From assembly GCA_018389105.1 (NCBI GenBank), contig JACATO010000623.1:565501-629500 (forward strand): a DNA stretch of 64,000 bases. The letters run 5' to 3'. The position numbers were made by a program, and so were the translations under genes. This stretch comes from Nautilus pompilius. Its lineage: Eukaryota > Mollusca > Cephalopoda > Nautilida > Nautilidae. The notes under the pieces are model-generated. The model was not told where the DNA came from and did not search any database. It saw only the letters and a list, made by a program, of their open reading frames with translations. Positions 9,513 to 24,500 of this stretch are shown here, one piece after another. Each line of letters starts with the position of its first letter. Position 1 is the first letter of the stretch.

Positions 9513-12500
9513 CTGCAAACAAACAAAACATTAAATCTCATCAAGTCACATGTTCAGTTCACTGTAAATGGTATGGGAGCCCTTTGAAAGATGTTGGGAT
9601 ACTTAATAAAAGGTAAATTTAGCTTATTCTGAGAAACAGAATCAGTATGCTTTGATAGCTTCATATAAAGTCGTAAGGCATCCTAATCTTATCAAAGTAT
9701 TTGTCCAACATGTAATATTAGGTTCAAAATACAGCTATGTATTCGCACTATATAAAATAGTCAGATTGAATCAGTTCAAACAAACAAGGAACCTGACAAT
9801 GTTGATCATATCCACTACAGAATATGCCGTAGCACATAATTGCAAAGTCTGAAAGTTGAATAATCTCACTTTCTTGGCTGTGATTGGTCTGAATACAGCC
9901 AGCACTGAATTGACTGGTAGAGCAACATTTTTGAAACTACTGGCATTTTTTAAAAAACATATGTAGAGCTATGGACATTGCAGTATAGTTGAGGAAAATG
10001 CTGCTGCAATGACCCACAGGTACAACAGGTGACAAGCATAGTCTCAGAGCATGAGTTGTAACCATGAGCAATGAAGTAACTGTTCACTACTAGTGGACCA
10101 TTGAGCACTTCATCAAAATTTGGAATCTTGCTGCCATTGGTGTTGGGAAAGATGCAATGCAAACCAATTTTTTTAGTTGACTGGTAACTTTCAGATGTGG
10201 ATTAACTTACTGTGATGATTCCTATTTTTTCAAGAAGTGGTCAGATTTAATGTATCCTCTTGACAATGGATTTTTTTTACTCATGGTTCTCCCATTCTTG
10301 ACCAATTACTACTTCCAATGGTCTGAAGACTTAAAGGCCAATAAGTTTACTCTCTCACCCTGAAGTACAATATGTCCTGTTGGCTCAGCTTCTGTGCAAC
10401 CAGAAGTATATTTTGATGTGCTAAAGTGTATTATACTTATAGTAGTGTGGACATCAGTGTTTAGGTCATTTCACACAAAACATGCAGAAAGTCAAGCTGG
10501 GAAAGGCTATTGCCATTATAACAGCATATTCATTTGATTTCTGAAGTTTAAAAAAATGTAAGTGTACATTGCCTTTTTTTTTTTTAATTCTTTCAGAATT
10601 ATTAGAAAAACCTGTCAAACTCTTCCATTCATCTACTGGTAAAAAATGAATTTCTGGATATCCAGCCTATCATGAATCTTAAGTTTTAAACTATTTCCAT
10701 GTGCATTCTTAAAATAAGTGAACAGAGTCTTTTCTACGGCCTCTGTAAGATCACGAGATAAACTCAAGGTTCCAACTAACTGGTTTTCTCAATTGTATTT
10801 GTAAAATGCTTTTAAATTTACTAAACACAGTTAAGTTAATGAATCTGGATTACAAAGCATGCATGTGGTCAATCTAAAGTTGTAGACCAAGTGCTTTAGA
10901 TTCCCTTATTCTAGCGGTTATTTAATAACAAAAGCATGACTTAATTCCATCATTAATACACTGCTCAGCTGAAAGGCCACTAACTACAAGATCTTGTTTT
11001 TGCATTCAAATTTCCAGAGTAACTATTCTCCAAACAAATGAGTTTAGAAGGGTACATTAAATGTATACAACTGTCATATAGCAACTGGTTTTCAACAGAT
11101 AATCTAAAAGTAATATTTACAAATGTTCCTTAATTCCCAAAGGCAGAAGTCATCATCCTTAGATAAATGGGAGTGACCAAATAATCTCATATTTAAACTT
11201 TTACATTTCTATACTATGTACAAATATTTCTTTAGTAATCATAACAAATTTGGAATAGCCTATCTTCCATACAAGTGAGGACAAAATAAATACTATTAAC
11301 CAGGGTCTGAATAAGTACTTTTAACTAAAAGACACTCATCAACAATATAAATTTCCTGACTAATACTACTGATTCCTGCCAGCAGGGACACCTCTATCTA
11401 CATGATAAAAAAGCTGAAGACAGTTAATGCTCATATATTTCCCCATGAAAGGACATTATCCTCAGCTATCAAATGGTTGTCTATACCATTTTCATAAAAT
11501 TAATTTAACTATTATACAGTGCTGGTCTGGAAGGCTATTTACCACATTAAACAAGTGTACAACGTGCCAGCTTTGTCATAGTCAATGTTCAACAAGAATA
11601 ATAGTAGTTCACTAATGATGTGAACTTAAGGGAATGAAAACACCATGGATTCTTCATAAATTCTGCCACAACAGATATTTCTACTGGAAGAAAACATCCT
11701 TAAGAACTGCCATAATGTAGACTCAACATATGGCTAATGAGCTTTTCCCACAAAAGCAAATTGATCAAACAAGCAAATTATGCATTTTTGAAATATTTTA
11801 ATAATACCATAAGTTAGAAACTATTATATTAATCAGTTCCCAAGATTTTGAAATTGAAAATTTTAGTCGTTTTTCTCAATTTGATATATAACTGATGTTC
11901 TGATCTTTTTGTTGCTTGTTGATCTAACTGATTAGAAACTTATGTATCTAGTAGTAGTGTGTGTGTGTGCATGTGTTTAATAGCTATACATTTTGCAGTT
12001 TGACAATAAAAAAACTGCCACAGCAATTTATTTAGTTGGGCAAAGTAGGGGAGTAGCTTGAAATAGATGTTTTTTTTTTTTTTTAAATTTCAAACCATTT
12101 TTTTAAAGAATTACTTACTGTATTATAAAACTTAAATTTACTATATCCATACTCTAAAACTTGATTTACCTTCTGAAAAACCAGTGGCATTTGAAGCGTT
12201 CTAATTGTAATTTTGTTCACTCCACCTTTTACAAATGTTACCAAAATCCCAAGAATGCTAAAACTACTAATCACTAATTATGAAATGCCACACTCATCAT
12301 TTTTAGCCACTACCAACTTCTGAGAGAAAAAAATAGTTGTGGTGATGGGGTCCTGACAGAAAAGATACAGTATAACACGTGTTTGAAAAAATATCAACAA
12401 TTTACTGCAAAGAAAATAAAATTATTAGGTACAATGAAAGGAAACATGATTCATTGTTTTTTTAAGGTCAAGCTAAAAAAAAAAATAATCTTATTACATC

Positions 12501-15500
12501 CTAGTCCATCCAAATTATTCAGCTTGAATGTTCAAGGCAATTATTTTTATTTAAAGACCAAATTCAAGTCAATCCATAAACAATCAGCACAGAAAACAAC
12601 AAACAGGCTTGTCTCATTATCATCTATGGCAAAGGATAACAAATAAGAGAGAGCAAACAAGATCAAAGCTAAAATTCCATAGTATAAATAAGCAGTTTAG
12701 GCTTTGTTCCTATGGTAACAGATAGCTCTCTAAATGGTGTTATTTCATTAGTCACAAGATCCCAAAGAGAATTAGTCTTAAGTGTTTTGATTTAGCCAGT
12801 TATGAAGCTATGATGCCATGTCCTTTTTTTTCTTATAAACTGATGAGAATAGTAGTTACGAATATTATTATTACCAAGTAATTAGAGGAGGAGGAAACCT
12901 TGCCATATCTAAACCTCATGAAGTCCTCTATTCTTACACAAGTATTTCTAACCATTCATCCATTAATGTCATATGTGGTTGGTCTTGATGAAGTGGCTGT
13001 GCATGAGCCCCATCTGGTTCTGGTATGTCATTCCAAAAACACTGCACAAATACTTAAACCTGACATAAGATATTCCATGATGGATAATGTAGAACTAATC
13101 TGAATACATAACCTGGGTTGGAGAATAAATTGCCTATGCCACAATGCTTAGTTATTCATATAGCATCACTCCAGCCCCACACTAAAATGAAACAGCCACA
13201 ACTTTGCCATAGACAATGACATCACCTCCAGCAGACTGAACTGATGGAAAGATACGTGCGCGGTTCACTGCTTCTTGGAGACCTCTCCCAGCAAGTTAAT
13301 CGAAATAAGACTCATAAGACCATACATTTTTCTTCCAATATCAATTCCTATCTTGATACTTAGAACAAACACTATTGCATTAATTTTGTTTTTCACAATG
13401 ATGTTTGTACACAGGTAAGCTTCTACCAGACCAGCGGCGTGGCCTAATGGGTAGCAAGTTAGCTTGTGAACCGGAGGGTTGCGGGTTCAATCCCCGGTGG
13501 GGGTCGGAGGTGTGTGCTGCTGCTGAGAGCTTGAAACAGCTGTACAACACTCCTCCTCCAGGACGCTGACATTCCCTTACCCCCTGCCAACTCGCACTGG
13601 GCCATGAAATCTGGGGAAGGCCTATGTCCAACAACGGACTTCAACTGGCTGATATCAAAAGCTTCTACCAAAGCTCACATGTAATTCCTGGTACATTATT
13701 TGAATGGAAGAGAGTTTTATCAGGGTTGAAGGTTTGCATGCTTGCTACAACACACTACAGGTCTGAGAGCTAAATCTGTCATGACCTATTTATAATTAGA
13801 TTTGTGTAACATAAGTGGCTTTCTGCAACCACTCTTATTGCAGGAACACCTCAAAGTGTCTTGAATGTTGTTGTTCACTGAAGGAGAAGCCAGCTGCACA
13901 GGCACCAACTTTTGCAGGTAGAGAGGTAACTTACTAGTAAATGATCATCTTAGTAAAGTGCAAAAATCAAAAGCCTTAATGAATCCACTTATATTTTTTA
14001 GAATATGATTTTCTAGTTTTACTTTCATTTAATAATGAAATGCAAGGGTGGCTGTATAAAGGTAAGAGATAGCACTGACTGCTGCGGGTTACACTTCTAC
14101 TGACCCGATTCTTCAGCCCTAGAGGCAGGAAGAAAATATCATCTGATTTTAAACTAGTGCTGCATCGCTGAACACATTCAAGAAAAGCTGCGTATATTTA
14201 GAAAAACATTTTAAGCAGATTTAACAAATTATTAATGCTTTTTCTTATTTTAATTTACACCATAATTATGATCATTTAGTATTATAAATACTGCATGTAA
14301 GGTAAACTGATTTTGCTGTAAACTGGAAATGCAAATTTTTTAAACCACAAATTGTAGCAATTCAAATGTAACTGAAGTTAAAAAATTAGAATAAGAAATC
14401 ATGCAGCGATATTTAAAGAAATAAATGAAAATTAAATTTAAAAAATCTTTTTAGTAAAATAAATCAATTGGTTTCTTTTAAGCAGTGCTAATTTTAAGAA
14501 ATTCATACCTGCTGCATCACACAATCAAATGAAAGGCAAAATCAGAGGAGACTGCTTTTTTTTGTCAGTCTGTCAAGTTATTATTGAAAGCAGAAATCCA
14601 TAGAAATCAACCACTTCTAGAATTACAAGTTTTCTTTTGTTATAAAAAAATTTAGAACAAACAACTAATTTGCACACAAACTCTATGACCCATGAACATC
14701 ATTTGGCTTAATAAAGGCAAGTAAACAAAAATACCGCAAACAACAGTAAACCAAATGCAGTTGGCAGCAGCTAGTATTAGTTACAAACTACACTCAGCTG
14801 TTTTTTTATGTTTGGCTGTTGTATGAGAAAGTGTGGTGTAGTAGTAATTAAAACTATGCCAACATACCGGCCTCGCCTGCAGAGAATAGAAAACATCCCT
14901 GGCTGTTGAGTAGGCTTGAGCCGCAGCCCGTGTGGCTGCGTTCACTGCCGTTGTCATCAGTTGATTGGCAAAGTCGGTAGGACTGTTGATAGAAAATTAA
15001 CACTAAAATGTTGAAGTTTTCAGAATTAAAAAAAAAATTTTTTCTTCTTCTTTTTTTTAAAAAAGGGGTGTATTTTTGTTGTTTGCATTTAAACTACAAG
15101 AAAAAATATATTTAAAAAAATACTCCTTTGAAAGCAGTGGACAATCTGAAACTAAAATGTTAACTCCCATTAACATCTAACCAGCATTATGATGAGTAGA
15201 ACTGTACATAAAATCTATTCCCAGAAAAATACCACTAAGTTATGCACACAGATAATATCAACTTCCAACTTGCCAAACCTCCCTCAAATAGTGTTTTTCT
15301 TATGTAACGTAAATTAAGATAACTGTGGCATGTAGAGACAGCTCCATTTTTTCTACTTAATCTAAACTACTGAAAAAAGTTTTAGAAAAGAAACGCCAAT
15401 GTCACATCACCAAGTACCATAACAGGCCTTTTGAAATTCAACACATTTTAGATCAGAAATACCACTTCTAATTTTGTCTACAGTATATAGTGATCACTGT

Positions 15501-18500
15501 TTGTGTAATTGGAGTTATTATGAACCAAAATAACCTGTTAAATTTATTTGGTAGTTTCAGCATCAGAACTTCAATAGCTGGCTAATTTAAAGTTATCAAG
15601 ATGTTAAAAGAAAAGAATTTACTGGCTTATGCATGTGCAGCCTGCTGCTAGATCTTTCTCTTCTCTTAAACAAAAATCATGGCTGTTCCTTGGTAAAGAG
15701 GCATTAAGCACAATATTAGTTCTAAATGCTGCCATGCTCTAATAAATTCCCACCCACACCTAAATTCAGCTCCCAAAAGCAATGGTAAAGCTCATTTTTT
15801 TTTTTTTTTTTTGTCTGCATTCATAATTATCTTCAATAAATTTCCAACCCTTCTTAGGAATATTTCAGTACAATATTGTCTATTGAAGAATTTAGTTTGT
15901 AGGCATAACCACATTTGATCATTGCATTTACAGATATTAAATGAAAATCAGCCATCTCTGTTCAATCCAGTTCTAACAAGTTCTTTCCATGAATGAAGTA
16001 TCGACACAAGCAATCAATAGATTGTTTATTCAAAACATTTTTTGTTGATTATCTTCCTTACCTACACATTTACAGTATGCTCCATAGTGTTCACGGGATA
16101 TAGTGTTGTTTGGTAACACTTCAAATAGCTCTACTTGTTTGGTCTGATCACATGACACTATGCAGTGATTGGTTCAGATCAGTTTTTTTGTGCTTTTACC
16201 ATATTTTGGCTTTCTAATACAATACCAATTATTTTCTCACATTTCATTCATTTGAAATTTTCATAGCATGCATCAAGTCTGTAGAAGAGTTAGAATGCCA
16301 GATGACAGGTTACTTGACCAAGTTCAAGCTAGATGCTACAATGTATGTAATATCTACTACAATTAGTCAAGTGGCAGCAAGAAAAAATTAGCATAGACAG
16401 AAAAAGAATTCTAGAGTGGATCTAACAAGCTGATGAGAGAGAAATTATTGTGGACCAGCCTGAGATGAGATAATAGCTACCTATGTGGTGGTAATATACT
16501 GAGGTGCTGAGACATCAATAATAATAAAAAAAGGTTAGCACATTATGATTGTGGCATACAAATTACAGGAAAGCAAATTAAACTCATAAGACAGCAAATT
16601 TTAATCTCCATTGAAACTGATTTCACAAATGGATAAAACACTATGCCATCTCTGAGAGAAAATGTACAAGAACTACCACAATGAAGAGGAAACATTACAC
16701 TGATACATCATCAGAATAAGGCAACTCGAGCACTTCAGTGACAATATTGGAAACATGGATAAGCCAGCTGTCTATTTTAACATGCTGGACAATGTAACTC
16801 TCACCACAATGGGGAGAAAAACATCTTAATCAAAACAACTGGACAGAGAAAGCTACTTCATTGATTCTTGCAGTAGTTTTAATCAGAATGAACCCAAATG
16901 GTTGGGCTAAATGAAGACATTCTGTATTCTCTAAACTGTATGGGGTTGCCATGCCCCCCCAAAACCTCTTGTTTGGAACTCATTTAGGGTAGTAAGGAAG
17001 GCAGTAGATATACAATGCAGACATTTCAATGATTCTATGATTTACAGCAACTTAGTACAACCAACACCATTGTGGAAAAAGGATTTTGAGTACTCAGACA
17101 ACAATGAATTGGAGTTTCCAGGATTTGCATCAACTGATGTCCATTCTTGTTTTAGTTTTTTCTTTTATTTTTCCCTTTTTTCCAGTAGAAAAATGTTTTT
17201 TGTAGTTTGCTTTTCAGATTCATGTTAGATGATTTCTACCCCCTTTGTGTGCCACTAAAAACAAATGATTAGAATTGCTTCAGTAATGTTTTAATATTTT
17301 TCTTTTTCATTACATGTAGACATGATCTATGCTGTTGTCACATATTTTGAGTGGGACTCTGCTTGTATTGTCAGTTTGAGATATTTCATATAGTTTAGTT
17401 CCTACATAATAATGTGCCAAGTGCTGCTGTCCACAGAACGGTCTAAGCTTCATTTTCAGCAACTTTTCTTTGTCACCAATAAATCACAAATCCCATCTTT
17501 TGAATTTTGGCAAGTTCCAATAAATACCCTGGCAGCAATTAGAGCCAAAACTGTACTTACAGCCTTTATGCAGTTAGTTATCATCAAGACTGAAGAGTCC
17601 ACGTGAAAACAAACGGCAAACAAATTTAATGAATATTTATAAGGGAAAACAAAATTTAAGGAACCAAAACAAGTTAGATAAGAACTGAACATAATATACA
17701 AGACAAAAAAGCTAGGGAAAGAAACAGTGATCAGAAGTTTAAAAAAACAATTTATTCCTTAGCCAAATTAATATATGCCACAGTTAGACAAACACCTTGT
17801 TACTATATGCAGCTGGTATACCTCATCTGTATATGCTGATCACCCTCATCTGGTATTGTTGGATGCTCTTGCATGAAAGCCACACTCAGATTGTGTAAGT
17901 GTTATGGAAGAATGTTCCCAAACCTTACATAATTACCAAAAACATTCCAAAGGTGCTCAAGTGCATGCAAGATCTTGAGACATGGCAGGCCGGTCCATTG
18001 TAATGTCGCTGTTGTTGGCCCTAAGAAATGTATTAAGAACCCTTGTCCTGTGTGGCCTGACATTGTCATCCTAGAGCACAAACCCTGGCTAGCTATTAAT
18101 GAAGAGGCGGGAGTATTAGTAATCTTGTGTGGGTAGGTGATCTTGACCAAAAAAAAAAAAAAAACCATCCTGCCAGCCATCAGAAAAATCCTAATTAGAT
18201 AAATTCAACACATCACTTTCTGCCATTGGACTCTTGTACAAAGATGGCACCTTGCCCAGAGAGATAGCAAAAAATGAATTTCTGGCACAATCCTGTAAGA
18301 TTAAGTCGATTTCTGATAGCCATTGCTGTATCTGGGTAATAGTAATTATCCCATTCAACAGAACCATTCCCCTAATAATCCATTCATCATCAGCATCTGC
18401 TCAATCTCTCCCTGGCTTATCACTGATGTCATCAGCTGTAGGTAGCATGCACACTAAAGTCAAACGACCGAAACAATGAAATTAACAACTGACCTAATTC

Positions 18501-21500
18501 ACATTATGTCGACAGATTACCGTTGCAAACTTTGCTGCACAACTATTTTTATACCCATAAATGAGCATGCATTTCAAAATGTTTTTCCATGCAATTTTTT
18601 TTCTTCTTCCAGATTCTGAAAGGGAAGGGAAGGAGTCATGTGGTAGCTTGGGCTGTCAGTGCATATTTTACATGTGTTTCCTGTTAGATTTTAGACCTCA
18701 GTCAACAACATATGATGATAATTTTTGCATTTGTCACTTGTAATAATTGATACAATCTCTAAATTCCAATATCCCTGGAATTAAGCTTCATTCTCTACAT
18801 AAAAATTTGCTCTCTTTCAAAAGTAATATCATTACTCTAATCTATTACTTTATATGCCGACTTAGGTAAATTTGTATTTGCAGTGGTAAAGCAAAAAATA
18901 AAATAAAAAACATCAATCAGAAGTTTTAAAACTGCTATGTTAAGTTAATTTTTTAATAATATAGGTAAACTGATCAAATGTTAATTTAGTATAGCAAATT
19001 TGCAAAGAGAGCCAGTAACAACAATAGTCAATCTGATAAATCATTTAAGTTAAACTTAAAAAGCTGAACAATGGATCTCAAATGACGCAAGACTAATCCA
19101 AAAATGTAATATCTATCTAAAAATCATTGCTAATCTTCCTATAAACTTAATTTATGATCTCTGTGGCAGCCATATTGTAAAATAATGTTGGTATAAGCTA
19201 AACATCACAAGTACAAAGATAATCCTAAGATTTTGAATGTCAGACATTTCATGTCTAATAAAACTTATTTAAAGTAGTACTATTAGACACATTTTACCTT
19301 TTAGGGCATTTGAAACATCGCTGAGTGTATAACAAATATTAGAGATAAGTAAAATCTTGAAATTCTGAAAAAAAATATTCTTGTTTTATATTTTTATACA
19401 GACTGCTATTTATTTCACTAAGTTTAGGCTGAAATATGCAAGATCCAAACTTCATTCTTTCTTTTTTAAGGTTTAAAAAAATAATAAAACCTCCCACTTA
19501 AATCTTCAGGAATTTAACACTAGTTTTCACTTAATACTCTCTGCTTACACATCAAATTGAGTTATTAGATGCTTCAGGCACTTGTAAAAAAAACAAAAAA
19601 ACTGATATTATAGATATTCAGCACAGACTTAAAATCAAAGGTCTCTTGTTGATCCAGAGCACTAAAGTGCAGAATTGTAAAAACAGTATATTCCTGGCCA
19701 GCTAACTCATTCCTCTTTTAAGCTCAGAGATAAGATAAAACTTCAGTCCATCACTTGGACCAAGATGGAGTTTGTGCAAAAGCACAGGAGCTTACTTCAT
19801 CTTATAGTTAGTTCTCTAACTGACCATCAGTTTTTAAAAATTTTTTTTTTATTTCCTGGGTATACTTCACCAAAATAAGCTATTTGAAATTAGGGGGAAT
19901 ATTATATTGACAAATAAATCTCTAATTTGTTTAGTGTATATGTTAAACTTTGATAAATATTATGATATTAAAACTATGAATTAAAAGAAAATCAAATCAA
20001 AAGCATAATACAACTATGTCACTTTGAACTGTTTAGTTTAATAAAGCCCAACAGGATTTAAAATAAAGTATCCTTCAATATCGATAAAGAACAAGTGTTT
20101 TCAATTTGTAATCATCACAAAACCCAAAGTGTGAAAATAAATGTTTTACCTCCCTACTTTGCTTCATTAATTGTCTGGGTGCAGATACAAATATGCTTTC
20201 CAAATCATGGTCATAAATAGATTATAAAGGATAAATTATAAAATGTAGCTGTTATATTTTTACAAAGGTTGATATTGAAAAAATATAATATGCTATCAGT
20301 CATTAATATTACACATTAAATATGCAATACACAACACAATTCAATTAAGGATGGAATAAAACCCTTATCTGCCCTTGTTGACTCCCCATCTTTTCAATTT
20401 AGTCAAACATGTATTATATACTAATATTTCACAAGTTTAACAAATAATTTTAATCAAACCTAAAAAAACAAAACTTGATTTTTAGCTGATCACAGGTTAG
20501 AAGTGCAAAATTTATATTATTTTTAAAAGATATAAGAATAATCAGCTAACAATGTAGGCAGAAGATGAACATATTTCTGTAAATGATTTTGTACTGTGTA
20601 CAAGAAAGAATCAGTATTATTCTTAAAAAGGTTAGTTTCCAAGATTTGTATTGGTCAGTGACATTAAGATGAGCTGCATTATGTGCAGAACTAGCTGCTA
20701 CCTCTGTGAACCATACATAAAATAGTTTGAATTTCCTAATTATTTCAGCTGTAGACAATGAACCAAAATGCGGTTAGAAAAGAATGACTTTTTAAGCAAA
20801 TGAAAAAAATTATAAAAGGACTATGATCCAGAATAGTGACAAACTAATAAAAAAAATCTAACTTAAGTGAAAGCTAAATATGCTCTCACTTCCAACACTA
20901 GGTGCCAAATATAACTGAAGTCTTTTCTTCAAAGACTAAAGGTGAAAGACATCATATCCAAATAATCCTCCTTTGTTATAAATTTTTTTTCCCATAACCT
21001 ATGTAGTCTTTCAACTTCATGGCTGAAAGGCTCCATAGTGCATTTTGGAGGCAATAACCAACAAACCAGCACTAGTAAAACATTTTAACACCGTGCACAT
21101 ATATATACGTGTGTGTGTGTGTGAGAGAGAGAGATCAGTCTGTTTGAAACCAAAGTTGACTGCAAAATCATGGCAAGCAGAGACATTGGTACTGATGATA
21201 ATACACATTTAAAAAAGTGGTGTTTATCCATTGTTTTTTGTTTTAAATGCCATCTTGGCCAATGAAACATGAGTAAGACATTGTAAATTGGTTGCCTTGG
21301 GCAGACTGTACAACTATAGTGCAAAGCCAGGAGCAGGAATGCACCTGAGAGTGCTAACACAAACAGCCTGCATCCCACTGAGAGAGAGACAGACAGACAG
21401 ACACAGACGTACAAACAACGCCAAGAAAAAAAGGTATTAACAGTTGATGGAAAATGCGAAATCCCCTTCCCAATTTGCCTTTTTAAATAATTTATTATGA

Positions 21501-24500
21501 AAAGTAATTTGAAAGAACTTAATTTGTAGCTATACACCATGAATAAGAAAATATAATTTATATAACACTCAAATCAACATTTTATATCCAGTAGTATATA
21601 TAGCAGCTTTCTAGAGTCTTTAGAATGATATTCTGCTGCATTTATCAAAATATTTGAAATATAGTACTAATATCTTTGATGTTTGGTAAGAAATTTTGCA
21701 AAAGCTAGTGATTTTTGTAGCATTCATGATACAAAGATGAAAACCACTCACCTTGAGGGTAGAGAGTCCATCTGCTGTTGATCTCTCTTGTCAGCCTGAG
21801 CAGCATTGATGTCCAGTCTGTGGATAATAGGATGCTGAGGAGCAACATCACCAGCTCCAGCTCCAGCTGGAGGTTCTAACTGCTGATGATTGTCACCTTG
21901 TAAAGATGGCAGTACCTGCTGGGTAGATTCAACACAACCACCAGCAGCAGCAGCACAGTCAGCATTAATCTGTTCCTGAGGGGCTTTGTTTTCTTGCAAA
22001 GCCTGTTGCTGTAAGTTATTACTTCCACAGGGGGCAGCATCAGTCATCTCTTCCATTTGAACTTCTTCTGTAGGACTGTGCACTACTGCTGGGGAGTCAG
22101 GTAATGGTGAAACAGTTGGGTGCAGAGGAGGGGTTGTAATATCACTAGATGTTGACAGTAGCTCATCAAGAGAGGTTGCTACACCAGATGTTCCTTTAGA
22201 TTAAAAAAGTAATTTTTAGTTTTTAAAACACTCTTCTGTAGAAGGATACAGTACATTACTACTCTGAAGCAATGTGCAGGCTTCAAAATTGTGCCCAGTA
22301 AATCAAATGTGAACTGACAGCCTTGACATTCCACACCAAATACATGGAGAATTAAGTTTTTTTTTGGTTGAAAACGTACATGAATGCCAGTGTTGTTGTT
22401 GTTAGTAGCATTCTAAGTGATAAATTCAATTTTAAAAATTTTAAATTACAAGAATAGGTATAAATAATTGAAAGGCAAGAAGTTTTGAAACATAAATGAC
22501 CTATTATTCCTTGAAATTGGCATCAAGATGATTCTTGAAAGCATAGCCAAATTTAGCATCCACCACTGCTCAGAAAGGCATTACCAAAACTTAATGTTTT
22601 TAAAAAAAATCTTACCAGAAGTTTTACAGGATGTATTATTCATGTTAAAGGATACGCCAATAGCTAATTTTTCCTTACCAGAGAAACATCTGAATACTTC
22701 AATTAAATCCCTAAAATAAATAGTTTAAATTAGGCAGTCCAAGCCCTTGTAGTCTTTATTGATAATTCTAATCATTCTAGTAAATCTTTGAACCACCTCC
22801 AGACAAGCAATATACATAATTTAGAATGTATGGGCTTTACTGTATACATTTAAATTACCAATAGCAGAGACAGAAACTGAAAAGAAACAATGAGGAATTT
22901 CATTTCAAGAGATTGCTGCTTAAGATAGATCTCAATTTAGAAGCAAAATTTCCAAAGACAGGGTGCAGACTAAGGATGCTGCTTACTACCTGAATTTATA
23001 GTGTTGTGGTTGTCATCATATAGACTCTCTAATCTCTGCTTTGAAGCAGTAGACTGGGTCAGTGGTTTACTGGTGTCAAAACAATCTGGCAGAGGTACAA
23101 TATAGAAATCATTATCACTCAAACTGGAGTTGTCATCACTGATTGTACTCAGTGACTCCACATCTACTTCCACATCTGCAAGATAAATACATGACAAATT
23201 AGTTAATGATAAAGTATCGGGAAAGATCCATATTTGTCAGGCTTCTTTTGCAAGTTATAATTTGGTTTCTTCATTACTATTTTACAAATTTTCTTTTGTT
23301 TACTTCCAAACCATGTGACAGTAATTAGTTCAACATTTTTTACTTATTAACACTCCATTTTAAACAAAACTCTAACATTAGTTTATGAACTAGTCAGCTT
23401 CCTTTTGAAAAACACCTAATATTAAACAACCTTAGGTGTCTTGTGATGATAAACCGTTAACTCAGTCCTACCAAAATTGTATCCAACTATTTTTGTCCCT
23501 ATAGCCTATCTGAAATAATTTTCTACTGCTAGGGAACCTACAGTGGATAATGAAGATCATATTTTTGCTTAGTCTTAAAAATTTCTAAAGATCAACATTC
23601 ACACAACTGGCCGAGAAAAGAAAAAAGCATCAAACTGAAAAATGGAAACAGCAAAACAAAATGAACCAGTCCTGCTCCAATAGTGCAGTTTAGAAACTAA
23701 TAAATCCTCCAGGTCTACATAAAAAAATTCAGAGCAATATTTAGTTGTACATGTCTAAACAGCAGAATAAAGTTCTCTCTAATGTAGTGAAATGTTGATG
23801 CAAATTTGTGGAATTACAGTAATACTGTACGTTTACCAGAGTTCAGAGATGTGGGTTGTGCCATTTTGACTATACGTTGCTGAGTCAAAAATGTTTCAAT
23901 GAAAAAAAGCTGGGCTTGAAGATGTTTGTATAGATGAAACATTTTAAGATCATTTTTCATTTATTTATTTCATTACTAGAAACAAACTGAACAAATTTTG
24001 CTTTTCTGGTTGAAGTCAGTTTATTATCAACCCATTTATGAATAACTTGCAACAGATACTGAAGACCTTTTATAAAAGTGAAAAACATTTTCATCCAGAT
24101 AAATGCTTTTAATTCTTAATTTTTTAAAAAGTTAGATTTTATATTGTAATTTAACTTTAAGACTAATTATTTTAAAAAACTGACTATTATAACAGTGAAA
24201 TTTGACCAAATGCAACAAGTACTAATATTTAGAGAATAGAAATCAAATAGATATTAAAAATCTAATATGATCGTAATATTTACACAACATTAATCATGTT
24301 CCAAATGCATGTGCCTGACTTTGCTCAATTTTTAGTTTAAAAGAGAGTTACAAAAATCTTAACTTTCGTTGCAGAATATAAACTGAAATATTTTCACAAA
24401 GTGCTTCAGGCATGCTGAGAAACGAATTGTTAACTATATCGACAAAGACTTTTAAAAAATTCAGTTATTATTACACATACAATTCATCAACTTACCAGGT

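Larger units (their letters stand above)
14983..21751 (-). other. NBR1 intron 17
   Basis: A 6.8-kb intron. It holds a Tc1 relic (about 17880-18480), dinucleotide repeats near 21100-21136 and a GACA-rich run near 21380-21410. Sequence at 16260-17000 looks like worn repeat DNA, but I could not assign a family. Confidence 0.65.

Noticed and set aside
13431-13505. A tRNA gene
   Set aside because: A and B boxes are present but no acceptor stem closes, and the unit continues into a SINE body with target duplications.
16260-17000. A further Tc1 relic in intron 17
   Set aside because: Composition suggests worn repeat DNA, but I found no transposase block in order on either strand.
21085-21540. 151-codon frame on the minus strand
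   Set aside because: It runs through GT/GA microsatellites and a GACA repeat; no family resemblance; intronic.
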